45,044 bases of DNA from Halorubrum sp. GN11_10-6_MGM (GCF_005435165.1 NZ_SGUC01000025.1:1-45044); one strand, 5' to 3'; counted from the first letter of the stretch, positions 8,058 to 16,314 are shown. Notes: generated from the letters alone by a model not told the origin. Program-made: numbers and translations.

Positions 8058-8092
8058 TTCGACCACCGAGAATTATCCCTCGGTCGGTCGAA
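8058..8092 (+). promoter_or_regulatory. Inverted repeat around the TATA region of the second SDR gene
   Basis: TTCGACCACCGAG at 8058-8070 and CTCGGTCGGTCGAA at 8079-8092 are reverse complements except for one extra base. They flank AATTATCC, the likely TATA element, about 27 bp before the ATG at 8101. The layout suits a dimeric regulator controlling a leaderless gene. Confidence 0.5.
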
Positions 8093-8100
8093 CGAGGGGT

Positions 8101-8952
8101 ATGCCACTCGCGGACCCCGACCTCTCGGGCTCGACGGCGTTCATCACCGGAACGACTCGCGGCATCGGCAAGCAGATCGCGCTCGCGCTCGCCGAGCAGG
8201 GCTGTAACGTCGTCTCGACCGGCAAGACGACGGACGACGACGACACCGAGCTGGCGGGGTCGATCGAGCAGACGGCCCGGGAGGTGCGCGAGCGCGGACC
8301 GGAGGCGCTGGCGCTCGAACTCGACCTCCGCGACGAAGAGCGCGTCGACGAGGTCGTCGAGGAGTCGATCGACCGCTTCGGCGAGGTCGACATCGTGATC
8401 AACAACGCGAGCGCCATCCAGCTGGCGAACGTCGCGGACCTGCCGGCCGACCGCTTCGACCTCCTGACCGACGTGAACGTCCGCGGGACCCACCTCGTCG
8501 CGCACGCGTTCGCCGACCACCTCGCGGGGCTCGACGAGGCGTGGCTGCTGACGAACGCGCCACCGGTCACGACCGACCGCTCGCCGGGCAAGGCGCCGTA
8601 CGCGTGGTCGAAGCTCGGGATGTCCTTCGTCACGCTCTCGCTCGCCGAGGAGCTCGCGGGCGACGACGTGGGCTGTAACACCTTCTGGCCCGTGACGACG
8701 ATCGACACCCGCGCGACGCGCTACTTCGGGCTCGGGACCGAGGACGACTGGCGCACCCCCGAGATCGTCTCCGACGCGGTGCTCGAAATCCTCGCGCGCG
8801 ACCCCGCCGAGTGTACGGGCGAGAGCTTCTACGACGAGGAGCTGCTCCGCGAGGCCGGCGTCACCGACTTCTCCGCGTACAACCTCACCGAGGGCGACCC
8901 GGCGCCGATGTCGGCGCGGCTGTTCGACCCCGAGTACGAGCGCGAGGTCTGA
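8101..8952 (+). CDS. SDR-family oxidoreductase (HSDL2-like)
   Basis: A 283-residue NAD(P)-dependent short-chain dehydrogenase. The cofactor loop is FITGTTRGIGKQIA, followed by NVVSTGKT, the position where NADPH-dependent members hold basic residues. The strand-4 motif is VINNAS. Catalytic Tyr-x3-Lys is in APYAWSKLGM. The pattern FWPVTTIDT and the C-terminal region that includes EIVSDAVLEILARDPAECTG resemble the hydroxysteroid-dehydrogenase-like 2 branch, which also covers terpenoid alcohol enzymes. It is unlike the first SDR at 6878, so the two are not a recent tandem duplication. Substrate unknown. Confidence 0.87.
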   Translation: MPLADPDLSGSTAFITGTTRGIGKQIALALAEQGCNVVSTGKTTDDDDTELAGSIEQTAREVRERGPEALALELDLRDEERVDEVVEESIDRFGEVDIVINNASAIQLANVADLPADRFDLLTDVNVRGTHLVAHAFADHLAGLDEAWLLTNAPPVTTDRSPGKAPYAWSKLGMSFVTLSLAEELAGDDVGCNTFWPVTTIDTRATRYFGLGTEDDWRTPEIVSDAVLEILARDPAECTGESFYDEELLREAGVTDFSAYNLTEGDPAPMSARLFDPEYEREV

Positions 8953-8991
8953 GGGGCCGTCACCGCGTCAGCACGTCACTCCGCCGCTCCA

Positions 8992-9624
8992 TCACTCCGT
9001 CACCGACTCCCGAAGCGCCGCGGTCGCCGCTGCCGGGTCCTCGGCGGCCGTGACCGCCGACAGCGCGGCCACGCCGGTCGCGCCCGCCTCGACCACGGGC
9101 GCGGCGTTTCCCGCGTCGATCCCGCCGATCCCGATCACCGGAACCGCGACCGCGTCGGCGATCGCCGCGATCCGCTCGGTGCCGATCCCGTCCCGGTCGC
9201 CCGAGACGTCCTTCGAGTCGGTGCCGTAGACGGCGCCGACGCCGAGGTAGTCCGCGCCCGCCGCCGCGGCCGTCTCGGCCTGTTCGACCGTCGAGGCCGA
9301 GACGCCGACGACGGCGTCCTCGCCGAGCCGCTCGCGGGCGACCGCGACCGGGAGGTCCGACTGTCCGAGGTGGACGCCGTCGGCGTCTATCGCGGCCGCG
9401 AGGTCGATCCGATCGTTCACGAGGAGCGGCACGCCCGCCTCCGCGGTCAGCTCGCGGAGCCGGAGCCCCGTCTCGTAGCGCTCGCGGTCGGTCGTCGCCT
9501 TGTCGCGGAGCTGGACGACGTCGACGCCGCCCTCCAGCGCGGCCGCGACCACCTCCGGCGTCGACCGCCCCGCCGAGCGGCTCGCCGCCGTGACGAGGTA
9601 CGTTCGCCACTCGTTGATATTCAT
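8992..9624 (-). CDS. thiE: Thiamine-phosphate synthase ThiE
   Basis: Couples hydroxymethylpyrimidine diphosphate with thiazole phosphate to make thiamine phosphate. The TIM-barrel protein (210 residues) shows the family motifs in order: VDVVQLRDKATTDRE (diphosphate contact), PLLVNDRIDLA, DGVHLGQSDLP, VGVSASTVEQA, ADYLGVGAVYGTDSK and VIGIGGIDAGN. I start at the ATG at 9622-9624 (MNINEWRTYLVT), the family's usual N-terminus. An upstream ATG at 9678 would add unrelated residues and overrun the TATA element GTTTTTATCG at about 9646-9655. No thi-box riboswitch fold is apparent in this near-leaderless start. It is convergent with the SDR gene and alone. Confidence 0.94.
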   Translation of the reverse strand: MNINEWRTYLVTAASRSAGRSTPEVVAAALEGGVDVVQLRDKATTDRERYETGLRLRELTAEAGVPLLVNDRIDLAAAIDADGVHLGQSDLPVAVARERLGEDAVVGVSASTVEQAETAAAAGADYLGVGAVYGTDSKDVSGDRDGIGTERIAAIADAVAVPVIGIGGIDAGNAAPVVEAGATGVAALSAVTAAEDPAAATAALRESVTE

Positions 9625-9716
9625 TAGTGGTACAACTCGTGGTTCGATAAAAACGGTTGCGCTCCGGGACCGCTCCACCGGGACGGGTCCGGCGAACCGG
9701 CCGATATGCTCACGTT

Positions 9717-9762
9717 GTACACACGCAAAGCGCTAAGTGCGCCGGCTCACATCGTACACACG
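9717..9762 (+). promoter_or_regulatory. Direct repeats GTACACACG before the RHH/PIN pair
   Basis: GTACACACG occurs at 9717-9725 and again at 9754-9762, the second copy ending at the base before the ATG of the ribbon-helix-helix gene. Spacing of 37 bp start to start is about three and a half helical turns. Autoregulated antitoxins often bind such sites, so these are candidate operators. Confidence 0.4.
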
Positions 9763-10065
9763 ATGAGCAGCGACAAGAAGCGGGTCCAGTTCCGGGCGCC
9801 GCACCGACTCATCGACCGGACCGACGCGCTCGCGGACGTGCTCGGGGAGGACCGGACGGACATCCTCGTGACGGCGCTGCGAGAGTACCTCCAAGAGGCG
9901 GCCCACGACGACGCGCTCACTCAGGAGATCGCGGCCGCCTACTACGACGACGCGATCACCTTCGAGCAGCTCAAGGCGCTCGTCGGCGCCGAGGAGGCCG
10001 CGAACCTCCGCGTGCTGAAACGGCAGTTGGACGAGGGGTTCGTCGACGAGGTCGCCGACGCGTAG
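9763..10065 (+). CDS. Ribbon-helix-helix antitoxin-like protein
   Basis: A 100-residue protein with an N-terminal MetJ/Arc-type ribbon-helix-helix. The strand KKRVQFRAPHRLIDRTDALA is followed by a helix-turn-helix pair, LGEDRTDILVTALREYLQEA. The C-terminal half (FEQLKALVGAEEAANLRVLKRQL) is helical and probably binds the partner toxin. The ATG at 9763 is chosen because family proteins begin shortly before the strand; an ATG 57 bp upstream would absorb the repeat operators. Its stop codon touches the start of the PIN gene (TAGATG), typical of coupled antitoxin-toxin pairs. It probably represses its own operon. Confidence 0.8.
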   Translation: MSSDKKRVQFRAPHRLIDRTDALADVLGEDRTDILVTALREYLQEAAHDDALTQEIAAAYYDDAITFEQLKALVGAEEAANLRVLKRQLDEGFVDEVADA

Positions 10066-10578
10066 ATGGCCCGGCTCGTCGCCGACACCTCCGGCCTCGT
10101 GAGCCTCGGGATCGCCACCGGTGACGACCCCGACCCACTCTCGACCTGCGCGGAGCGGTACGAGGTCGTCGTCCCGACGGTTGTCGTTGAAGAGCTCCGA
10201 GAGACCGCCTCGTACGACGACGCGCACGGCCGCGCCGCGACCGCCGTTCTCGATCGGACCGGAGCGATATCGACCCGATCGGTCGAACTCGACGCGGAGT
10301 TCCCCCTCGACGACGGCGAGAACGCCGCCGTCGCCCTCGCGAACGATCTCAACGCCGCGCTGCTGCTCTGCGACGAGTTCACCCAGCTCGGCTTGGTTCA
10401 CGCGTCGCTCGCCGACACGCGGCTCGTCACGACGCCGACGCTCCTCTCGGTCCTCGTCCGGACCGACGCGCTTTCGGCGGGCGACGCGAGGGTGGCTCTC
10501 ATCTCGATCGGCGACGCTCGGAGTTGGGACGCGAACGCCTACGTACAACGGGCTCGGTCGCTGCTCGAAGGCGACTGA
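10066..10578 (+). CDS. PIN-domain toxin-like ribonuclease
   Basis: A 170-residue PIN-fold protein, predicted Mg-dependent RNA nuclease. The acidic residues expected for the metal site are visible: D7 in LVADTSGLVSLG, Glu in PTVVVEELRE, the DDGENAAVALAND segment and LLLCDEFTQLG. It starts directly after the antitoxin stop with no gap. Together they form a type II toxin-antitoxin-like operon. However, many haloarchaeal PIN/RHH pairs on chromosomes have no proven toxicity, so the role may be plain RNA regulation. The target RNA cannot be told from sequence. Confidence 0.8.
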   Translation: MARLVADTSGLVSLGIATGDDPDPLSTCAERYEVVVPTVVVEELRETASYDDAHGRAATAVLDRTGAISTRSVELDAEFPLDDGENAAVALANDLNAALLLCDEFTQLGLVHASLADTRLVTTPTLLSVLVRTDALSAGDARVALISIGDARSWDANAYVQRARSLLEGD

Positions 10579-10655
10579 CGCCGACGTCGACGGACGCCTC
10601 CCCTCGCGACGCGGACGGACAGACACAAGCCCGCCCGGCCCGTACCGTGGTTCGA

Positions 10656-12107
10656 ATGCTATCCCGGCTCCGCAACGGCGCCGCGCGCGTCGGCGAGGCG
10701 GTCGCGGGCGCGCTCGATCGGGCCGGAATTATCGACCGGTCGCGGCTCGACGAGACGATGGGGCTCGCGTGGCCGCGGATCGTGACGGGGTTCGCGATCA
10801 TGTCGAAAAACACCGTGGACCTCGCGGTGATCGGTTACGCGTTGGGCGTCTCGGCGGTCGCCGGGCTCGGGTACGCCTTCGCGTTCTGGCAGCTGGCGAA
10901 GTTCGTCTCCATCGGACTCGCGGGCGGCACCGTCTCGCTCGTCTCGCAGAACTACGGCGGCGACGACCGCGGGCGGGCGGGGCTCGTCGTCAAGCAGTCG
11001 CTGCTCGTGGCCGCGCTGCTCGCCGCGCCGATCGTCGCCGGCTACATCCTCGGCGCGGAGCGGCTGATCGGCCTCGTCGGCGGCGACGGGGCGGCGCTGT
11101 CCGCCGGGACCACCTACCTCGTCGTCACCGCGCCCGCGCTCGCCTTCGAGTTCTTCAACATGATCGCGAGCCGGACGTACGCCGGCGTCGGCGACACGGT
11201 CACCCCGATGGTCGCCCGCGCCGGCGGCGCGCTGTTGAACGTCGTCCTCACGGTCTGGCTCGTCCTCGGCGCCGGACTCGGCGTGTTCGGCGCCGGACTC
11301 GGCACCGCGGTCTCCATCGCCGCCGTCGGCGTCGTCCTCGCGTGGGGGATGTCCGGCCACTCGTACTTCGGCCGCGGCGCGTCGCCCGTCCCGGTCGGGC
11401 GCTCCGGCCCGTGGCTCGACGCCGGGCTGACCCGACAGCTGCTCCGCGTCTCGGCCCCCCTGATCGCGCGCCGCGTCGCCGAGGGGGTCGTCGTCTTCCC
11501 GCTGCTGTGGATCGCGTCGTCGTTCGGCGAGGCGGTCGTCGCCGCCCTGGAGGTCGGCCGCCGGGTGCGGGCACTGCTCGGCAGCTTCAGCTGGGGCTTT
11601 TCGATCGCCGCGAGCACGCTCGTCGGCCAGCGGCTCGGGGCGGGCGAGGAGTCGCTCGCGACCGCCTACGGCCGCGACGTGATCGCCCTCTCGGCGGTCG
11701 TCTACGTCCTCGCGTCGGCCGCGGTGATCGCCGCCGCCACGCCGATCGCGGGCGTGTTCGTCGACGACCCGGCCGCGGTGAGCGCGACCGCGGCGTTCGT
11801 CGTCGCGGCCGCCGTGAGCGCCGTCCCGCTCGGCGTCGACGGCTCGATCACGGGGTCGCTGCGCGGCGCGGGCGACACGCGGTGGCCCTTCGTCGCGTCG
11901 ATGATCGGGCTGTACGCGTTCGCGCTCCCGGTCGCGCTGGTCGGGCTCGTCACGCCGCTCGGCGTCGCCGGCCTCTACGCGGCGCTCGTGGCCGAGAAGC
12001 TCGTGCCGGCCGGGCTGAACGGCTACCGGTTCCGGTCGAACCGGTGGCAGGCCGTCAGCCGACAGTACCGGCCCGACCGGGGCGACGCCGAAGAAGAGGT
12101 CGGGTGA
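10656..12107 (+). CDS. MATE-family efflux transporter
   Basis: A 483-residue, twelve-helix multidrug and toxin extrusion protein, probably driven by Na+ or H+. The two halves are visible as pseudo-repeats: LAWPRIVTGFAIMSKNTVDLAVIGY in the first, and RVSAPLIARRVAEGVVVFPLLWIAS in the second. Family signatures include VSLVSQNYGG (first half) and ASTLVGQRLGAGEE (second half), the latter nearly diagnostic. GSITGSLRGAGDTRWPFVAS follows. The start at 10656 leaves a short amphipathic N-terminus (MLSRLRNGAARVGEAV) before helix 1. It is convergent with the MscS gene, only 3 bp between stops. Substrate unknown. Confidence 0.92.
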   Translation: MLSRLRNGAARVGEAVAGALDRAGIIDRSRLDETMGLAWPRIVTGFAIMSKNTVDLAVIGYALGVSAVAGLGYAFAFWQLAKFVSIGLAGGTVSLVSQNYGGDDRGRAGLVVKQSLLVAALLAAPIVAGYILGAERLIGLVGGDGAALSAGTTYLVVTAPALAFEFFNMIASRTYAGVGDTVTPMVARAGGALLNVVLTVWLVLGAGLGVFGAGLGTAVSIAAVGVVLAWGMSGHSYFGRGASPVPVGRSGPWLDAGLTRQLLRVSAPLIARRVAEGVVVFPLLWIASSFGEAVVAALEVGRRVRALLGSFSWGFSIAASTLVGQRLGAGEESLATAYGRDVIALSAVVYVLASAAVIAAATPIAGVFVDDPAAVSATAAFVVAAAVSAVPLGVDGSITGSLRGAGDTRWPFVASMIGLYAFALPVALVGLVTPLGVAGLYAALVAEKLVPAGLNGYRFRSNRWQAVSRQYRPDRGDAEEEVG

Positions 12108-12110
12108 GGC

Positions 12111-12971
12111 CTACTCCTCGGCGGCGACGTCCTCGATGACTTCGACGCTGCCGGTGAGCTGCCGGTGGACGTACGGCATGTCGATGCCGGCCTCGTCGAA
12201 CGCCTCCTTCACCGCGGTGACGTACTCGGAGCGCACGCGGACGAAGTCGCCGCGGTCGGGGTCGGCGATCCACCAGCGCGACTGGAGCCCGACGGCGGAG
12301 TCACCGAGCTCGACGAGCCGGACCGAGACGCCGGGGTCGTCGAGGATCTCCTCGTGGGCCTCGGCCTTCTCGACGATGATGTCGGTCGCCTCCGCGATGT
12401 CGTCGTCGTAGCCGATCCCGAAGACGAACTTCTGTCTGAGCGTGTCGTAGGCGACGGGGTTGGTGACCGCGCTGTTCGCGAGGTCGCCGTTCGGCACCGT
12501 CACCAGCTCGTTGTCGAACGTCCGGACCCGCGAGACCCGCAGGTCGATCTCCTCGACGCGACCGCTGTTCCCGTCCCACTCGATCCAGTCGCCGACCTCG
12601 AACGGCTTGTCCTTCAAGATGAACACCCCGGCGACGAAGTTGCCGAGGAGGTCCTGTGCGGCGAAGCCGACCGCGAGCGCGATGGCGCCGCCGAACACCG
12701 CGAACGCCGAGAGGAACGCGCCGTAACCGGCCACGGCGAAGCCGATCGCGATCGCCGCCACCCAGACGACGGCGTTGAGGACGTTCGTGCCGAGGCTCAC
12801 GACCGCCTCGTCGAACCCGCGCGATCTGGCGATCCGACGGAATCCCGGAATGACGGCGAGCTTTCCGAGCAGCAACACGGCGAGGAAGCCGGCGACGAAC
12901 CTGACCAACGTCACGGCGATCGCCGCCACGTCGACCGCGTTCGTGATCGCGTCGAGCTGTAAGGGGTACAT
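12111..12971 (-). CDS. Small-conductance mechanosensitive channel (MscS family)
   Basis: A 286-residue MscS-like channel that lets solutes out when membrane tension rises. Three or four helices fill the first 110 residues. The pore-lining third helix is AFLSAFAVFGGAIALAVGFAAQDLLGNFVAGVFIL, glycine/alanine-rich as expected. The beta domain starts KPFEVGDWIEWDGNSGRVEEIDLRVSRVRTFDNELVTVPNG, the standard MscS signature. The C-terminal alpha/beta domain follows. The TATA box CTTTATATAG (12991-13000) lies about 25 bp upstream, so the gene is leaderless. Alone on its strand. Confidence 0.93.
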   Translation of the reverse strand: MYPLQLDAITNAVDVAAIAVTLVRFVAGFLAVLLLGKLAVIPGFRRIARSRGFDEAVVSLGTNVLNAVVWVAAIAIGFAVAGYGAFLSAFAVFGGAIALAVGFAAQDLLGNFVAGVFILKDKPFEVGDWIEWDGNSGRVEEIDLRVSRVRTFDNELVTVPNGDLANSAVTNPVAYDTLRQKFVFGIGYDDDIAEATDIIVEKAEAHEEILDDPGVSVRLVELGDSAVGLQSRWWIADPDRGDFVRVRSEYVTAVKEAFDEAGIDMPYVHRQLTGSVEVIEDVAAEE

Positions 12972-12990
12972 CGTCCCACCTTTCGGGCGA

Positions 12991-13000
12991 CTATATAAAG
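12991..13000 (-). promoter_or_regulatory. TATA box of the MscS gene
   Basis: ctatataaag on the plus strand gives CTTTATATAG on the coding strand, about 25 bp from the ATG at 12971. Confidence 0.6.
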
Positions 13001-13052
13001 AAGCTACTGGCAGCGCGGTTGTTTACGTTCGGTGTGAGAGCCAGTCCGAGCG

Positions 13053-13110
13053 GAACTCGGCGCGGTCCGAACTCCGGCCGGGGCAGAACTCGGCGCGGTC
13101 CGAACTCCGG
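13053..13110. repeat. Two exact 25-bp direct repeats (33-bp period)
   Basis: GAACTCGGCGCGGTCCGAAC plus the next five bases CTCCGG-ending occurs at 13053-13077 and 13086-13110. The repeats lie in the non-coding gap between the MscS start and the end of cofG. A third, weaker relative (tccgaaccg) is in the gap at 24380. I see no gene here. Confidence 0.75.
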
Positions 13111-13155
13111 GTCGGGACGCGGCCGCGGCCCGCTCGCGCTCCGGGCGACGAGGGG

Positions 13156-14328
13156 TCAGTCGCCTCGCACCGCGAGCGGGCCGTCCCCCCGAGCGACCGC
13201 GCGCAGCCGTCGGCCGTGGACGTCGTCCGCGGCGATCCGCTCCCGGACCGCCGCCGGAACCCACTCGTCGCGACCGGCCGGTTCGGGCGCGGACTCGACG
13301 CCCGCGGGCCGGAGTTCGTCGGGGAGGTACCGGGCGTACGTCGGGAGGCGCTCGCGGAGCGGGACGCCGCCCGCGTCCGCGACCGCCTCCAGTTCCCGGT
13401 GGTCGGGCCACTCGTACGCCGGGTTGATGTAGTCGTCCGTCACCGGCGAGACGCCGCCGAGGTCGTCGATCCCGCAGTCGACCAGATCGGCGGCCGGCGA
13501 GAGGTTCGGCGGCACCTGAACGGACACCTCCTCGGGTAGCGCCGCCCGCGCCATCGCGACGACTCGGCGCATCGTGTCGAGGTCCGGCTTCGGGAAGTCG
13601 GAGCGCTCGTTGGGGACGACGTTCTGGACGATCACCTCTTGAACGTGGCCGTGGCGCTCGTGGAGGTCGCGGATCGCGAGCAGGCTCTCGGCGCGGTCGC
13701 GCCAGTCCTCACCGATCCCGACGAGGATGCCGGTGGTGAACGGCACGCCCTGCCGGCCCGCCGCGCGGATCGTGTTGAGCCGCTGGCCGGGCGTCTTCCG
13801 GCGTCCCCCGGCGTGCGCGTCGACGTCGGCGGTCGTCTCCAGCATGACGCCCATCGACGCGTTCACCTCGCGGAGGTCTGCGAACCCCGCCTCGGTCAGA
13901 TCGCCGGGGTTCGAGTGCGGGAGCAGCCCCTCCTCCAAGGCGATCTCGCAGGCGCGATAGAGGTACTCGTGGATCGAGTCGAACCCCCACTCCGCGAGCG
14001 TCTCGTGGAGGGCCGTGTACCGGTCGTCCGGCTCGTCGCCGAAGGTAAAAAGCGCCTCCGTACAGCCCGCGTCGGCGCCGACGCGACACTGCTCGCGCAC
14101 CTCCTCGGGCGACAGCAGCGACGCCTCGCCCGGCACGTCGTAGTAGGTACAGTACGTACAGGTGTAGCGACACGCAGTCGTGAGCGGGATGAACACGTTG
14201 CGCGCGAACGTGAGCCGGTCGGCGACCGCGACGTCGGAAGGGTGGACCGAGAGCAGTCGCTCGACGGCCGCCCCGTCGACCGAAAGGTCGATCCCGTACT
14301 CGTCGCCCCCGGCGAACACGGACCTCAC
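13156..14328 (-). CDS. cofG: F420 synthesis: 7,8-didemethyl-8-hydroxy-5-deazariboflavin synthase, CofG subunit
   Basis: Radical SAM half of FO synthase; with CofH it joins tyrosine and a ribityl-pyrimidine to form the F420 chromophore. The cluster motif is TTACRYTCTYCTYYDVPG near residue 52. It is followed by ALFTFGDEPDDRY, HSNPGDLTEAG, GVMLETTADVDAHAGG, and the C-terminal VNLSP-like VQVPPNLSPAADLVDCGIDDLGGVSPVTDDYINPA, all CofG hallmarks. Length 390 residues is normal. Haloarchaea usually carry cofC directly upstream on the same strand. Here cofC is 4.5 kb away, behind a low-GC island. The promoter that serves cofG is therefore unclear; an AT-rich run lies just before the start (14339-14350). 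Confidence 0.94.
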   Translation of the reverse strand: MRSVFAGGDEYGIDLSVDGAAVERLLSVHPSDVAVADRLTFARNVFIPLTTACRYTCTYCTYYDVPGEASLLSPEEVREQCRVGADAGCTEALFTFGDEPDDRYTALHETLAEWGFDSIHEYLYRACEIALEEGLLPHSNPGDLTEAGFADLREVNASMGVMLETTADVDAHAGGRRKTPGQRLNTIRAAGRQGVPFTTGILVGIGEDWRDRAESLLAIRDLHERHGHVQEVIVQNVVPNERSDFPKPDLDTMRRVVAMARAALPEEVSVQVPPNLSPAADLVDCGIDDLGGVSPVTDDYINPAYEWPDHRELEAVADAGGVPLRERLPTYARYLPDELRPAGVESAPEPAGRDEWVPAAVRERIAADDVHGRRLRAVARGDGPLAVRGD

Positions 14329-14809
14329 TCGCGGCCGGCGTTTAAAAAGAATCGCGGTTGCGGATCCCGCCGCGAGGCCGAATCCGGTTACGTTGTGCGG
14401 GAGAAATGGAGTCGCTCGCGTTCGCTTCGGCTCGCCAAATACCTCGACAAGTGTGTCAATATACGGTTCGATGACATCAGGATCTGAAACTCCTATACTG
14501 TCTCATACATCTCGACCAGATCGACCTCTTATTCATACCCAAAATTCTCTCCCACAAATGGATTGGCGCTTGACCAGCGCATCAGCGAAGAGTTCGAAGT
14601 TACTACCTGAAGTTGGGTTGTTCGCGACAGTCGAACCGTCGTATCGTACTCAGTTCCTGGATTCGGTTGTATACTCGTAGTTGAGGGGTTGCGTAGTTAG
14701 TATCTCGTAATTTTGATGTGGCGAACGATTTGCGGTAGTTCCGTCTTCTGACGGCAAATGAGCGGAAGTTTCCCGGCATTCATCACAATAAATCCTCGTT
14801 ATTTGTGTG
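14329..14809. other. Left junction of the low-GC island, no complete gene
   Basis: The first 110 bp are GC-rich like the core genome. From about 14440 the composition falls. A short open stretch at 14560-14680 on the plus strand (reading FATVEPSYRTQFLDSVVYS at its end) may be the tail of a lost gene, but I recognise no family. No terminal inverted repeats or target duplication stand out. Confidence 0.4.
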
Positions 14810-14812
14810 ATG
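14781..14812 (+). promoter_or_regulatory. Inverted repeat over the symporter promoter and start
   Basis: CATCACA (14781-14787) and TGTGATG (14806-14812) are perfect reverse complements; ATAA/TTAT extend the arms imperfectly. They enclose the probable TATA element acaataaat, and the right arm covers the start codon. The site is a candidate operator for the IclR regulator coded 3 kb downstream. Confidence 0.45.
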
Positions 14813-16312
14813 ACACCCCTCAAACTGTACCTCTGGGTGGGACTCGGCCTCTTCCTCGTTGTAGTGGCCGGGCTTGCCTACCTTGGATGGAAACGGACAA
14901 ACACGATGTCTGATTTCGCGATCGCCAGTGAGTCACTAGGACCGTATGTACTCGGTGCGGCGTTCGCTGCGACGTTCTTTAGCGCCGCCACGTTCGTCGG
15001 GTACGTCGGCTGGTCGTACACCGCTGGTTTGTCGAACCTTTGGTTGTTCCTGGCGTTGATCGGGGCATCCCCAGTTGCGCTCATCCTCTTCGCGAAACGC
15101 GTTCGCGAGATCAACGTCGACCAACATTCCTTGTCGTTGCCTGACTGGCTCGGTTCATTCTATGACAGTCAGTTCATCCGCGTCTGGGCGGCAATCGCGG
15201 TGATGTTCAACCTCTTCTACATCGCCGCACAACTTGATGCCGGCGCCCTGTTCTTCACAACCCTGCTTGGATTCAGCAAAGAGATTGGACTTACCATCAT
15301 CACCGTCTTGGTGGTACTCTACGTAATGGCCGGTGCGACGTTCGCTGACATCTACACCGACGCCGTTCAGGCCGTTCTCATGGCGATTATGGGTGTACTC
15401 GTGTTTGTTTCGGCGTTCTGGACGATCGGTGGTGGACCGATCGGGACGTTCACACATATCGGTGCTGAGATGAATGCGATGGACCCCGCACTTACGAAAC
15501 CGACAAACCCCGATTCGTCGGTTTTCTATAGTGCCTTCGCCATCATCGCCCTATTCATCCTGGAGTTCGCGTTTGCCGCACAACCCCAGCTGTTCAACAA
15601 AGTCCTCGCAATTTCGAACCCGAGTGACCTCCGGAAGATGATCGTTACGTATGTCTCCCTCACGCTGGCGTTCATCCTCACTATCTTCGGTGGGTTCTAC
15701 TTGCTTGTGCTCGATTCATCGCTGGAGGTCGCCGACCAAGCGATATTCGTGTACGCGATGGATTACTTCCCCGCCATCGTTGCCGCATTCCTTGGACTGG
15801 TGATCTTGTCTGCGGCGCTCTCTACCACAGACGGCATCTTCATCGTTCTCTCGACGGCGGTCGCGAATGACGTATTCCTGAAGTTCCTCGTCGGTGAAGA
15901 CTACATTGAGATGGACGCTGATCGTGCCGACCGAGTCTCCAAATACATTGCGCAAGCAGTTGTCCTCCTTGTTGGGGCGATCGCGTACTACATCGCACTC
16001 ACTGCTCCGTTCAATATTGGCGAGCTCATCTGGGTGGGAATTTCAGGTGTTGCCGCTGCTACCGTCCCGCCGATCATGGTCGGAATTTACTTCCCGAATT
16101 TCGTAACTCGGAAGGCAGCGATCGCCTCGATGGTTGTCGGAGTATTGGGTTATGGCGTCATCACGACCGTATCGAACGCTCCTAGCGTGTTCGTTCGCGG
16201 GACCTACGCGCTCGTCCTCTCAACGGCCGTCATGATCGCTGTAAGCGCAGTTACCGCCCAAGAGGACGGGGTAGCCGAAATTGGTGCTGACACCACAACC
16301 GGAGGTGACTAA
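14810..16312 (+). CDS. Sodium:solute symporter (SSS family)
   Basis: A 500-residue Na+-coupled uptake protein with about 13 membrane helices. FAIASESLGPYVLGAAFAATFFSAATFVGYVGWSY is the classic SSS helix 1 region with the unwound, small-residue substrate/Na site. YVMAGATFADIYTDAVQAVLM and LSAALSTTDGIFIVLSTAVANDVFLKF are further family signatures; Ser/Thr in the latter bind Na2. The C-terminus is hydrophilic. GTG at 14807 precedes ATG at 14810; I choose ATG. Base composition and codon use (many A/T third bases) differ sharply from the core genes. The one-helix protein and amidase follow in the same operon. A nitrogenous amide or ureide is a reasonable substrate guess. Confidence 0.9.
   Translation: MTPLKLYLWVGLGLFLVVVAGLAYLGWKRTNTMSDFAIASESLGPYVLGAAFAATFFSAATFVGYVGWSYTAGLSNLWLFLALIGASPVALILFAKRVREINVDQHSLSLPDWLGSFYDSQFIRVWAAIAVMFNLFYIAAQLDAGALFFTTLLGFSKEIGLTIITVLVVLYVMAGATFADIYTDAVQAVLMAIMGVLVFVSAFWTIGGGPIGTFTHIGAEMNAMDPALTKPTNPDSSVFYSAFAIIALFILEFAFAAQPQLFNKVLAISNPSDLRKMIVTYVSLTLAFILTIFGGFYLLVLDSSLEVADQAIFVYAMDYFPAIVAAFLGLVILSAALSTTDGIFIVLSTAVANDVFLKFLVGEDYIEMDADRADRVSKYIAQAVVLLVGAIAYYIALTAPFNIGELIWVGISGVAAATVPPIMVGIYFPNFVTRKAAIASMVVGVLGYGVITTVSNAPSVFVRGTYALVLSTAVMIAVSAVTAQEDGVAEIGADTTTGGD
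16301..16309 (+). promoter_or_regulatory. Strong Shine-Dalgarno GGAGGTGAC for the 30-residue gene
   Basis: GGAGGTGAC lies inside the last codons of the symporter, 5-6 bases before the ATG at 16315. Because most haloarchaeal genes here lack such a site, it argues that the small frame is really translated. Confidence 0.65.
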
Positions 16313-16314
16313 GA

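Noticed and set aside
6788-8107. In-frame upstream extension of crtD to about 940 residues
   Set aside because: The extension crosses the divergent SDR gene and element A, has no family similarity, and the palindromic TATA box fixes the start at 6787.
9625-9762. Thiamine riboswitch before thiE
   Set aside because: The TATA box lies about 25 bp from the ATG, leaving no leader, and no thi-box consensus is visible.
10121-12139. Long arginine-rich frame overlapping the PIN and MATE genes
   Set aside because: It is a third-frame shadow of the two real genes and shows no domain.
14540-14690. Transposase fragment at the island's left edge
   Set aside because: An open stretch exists, but I recognise no catalytic motif or terminal repeats, so I only describe it as a possible gene tail.
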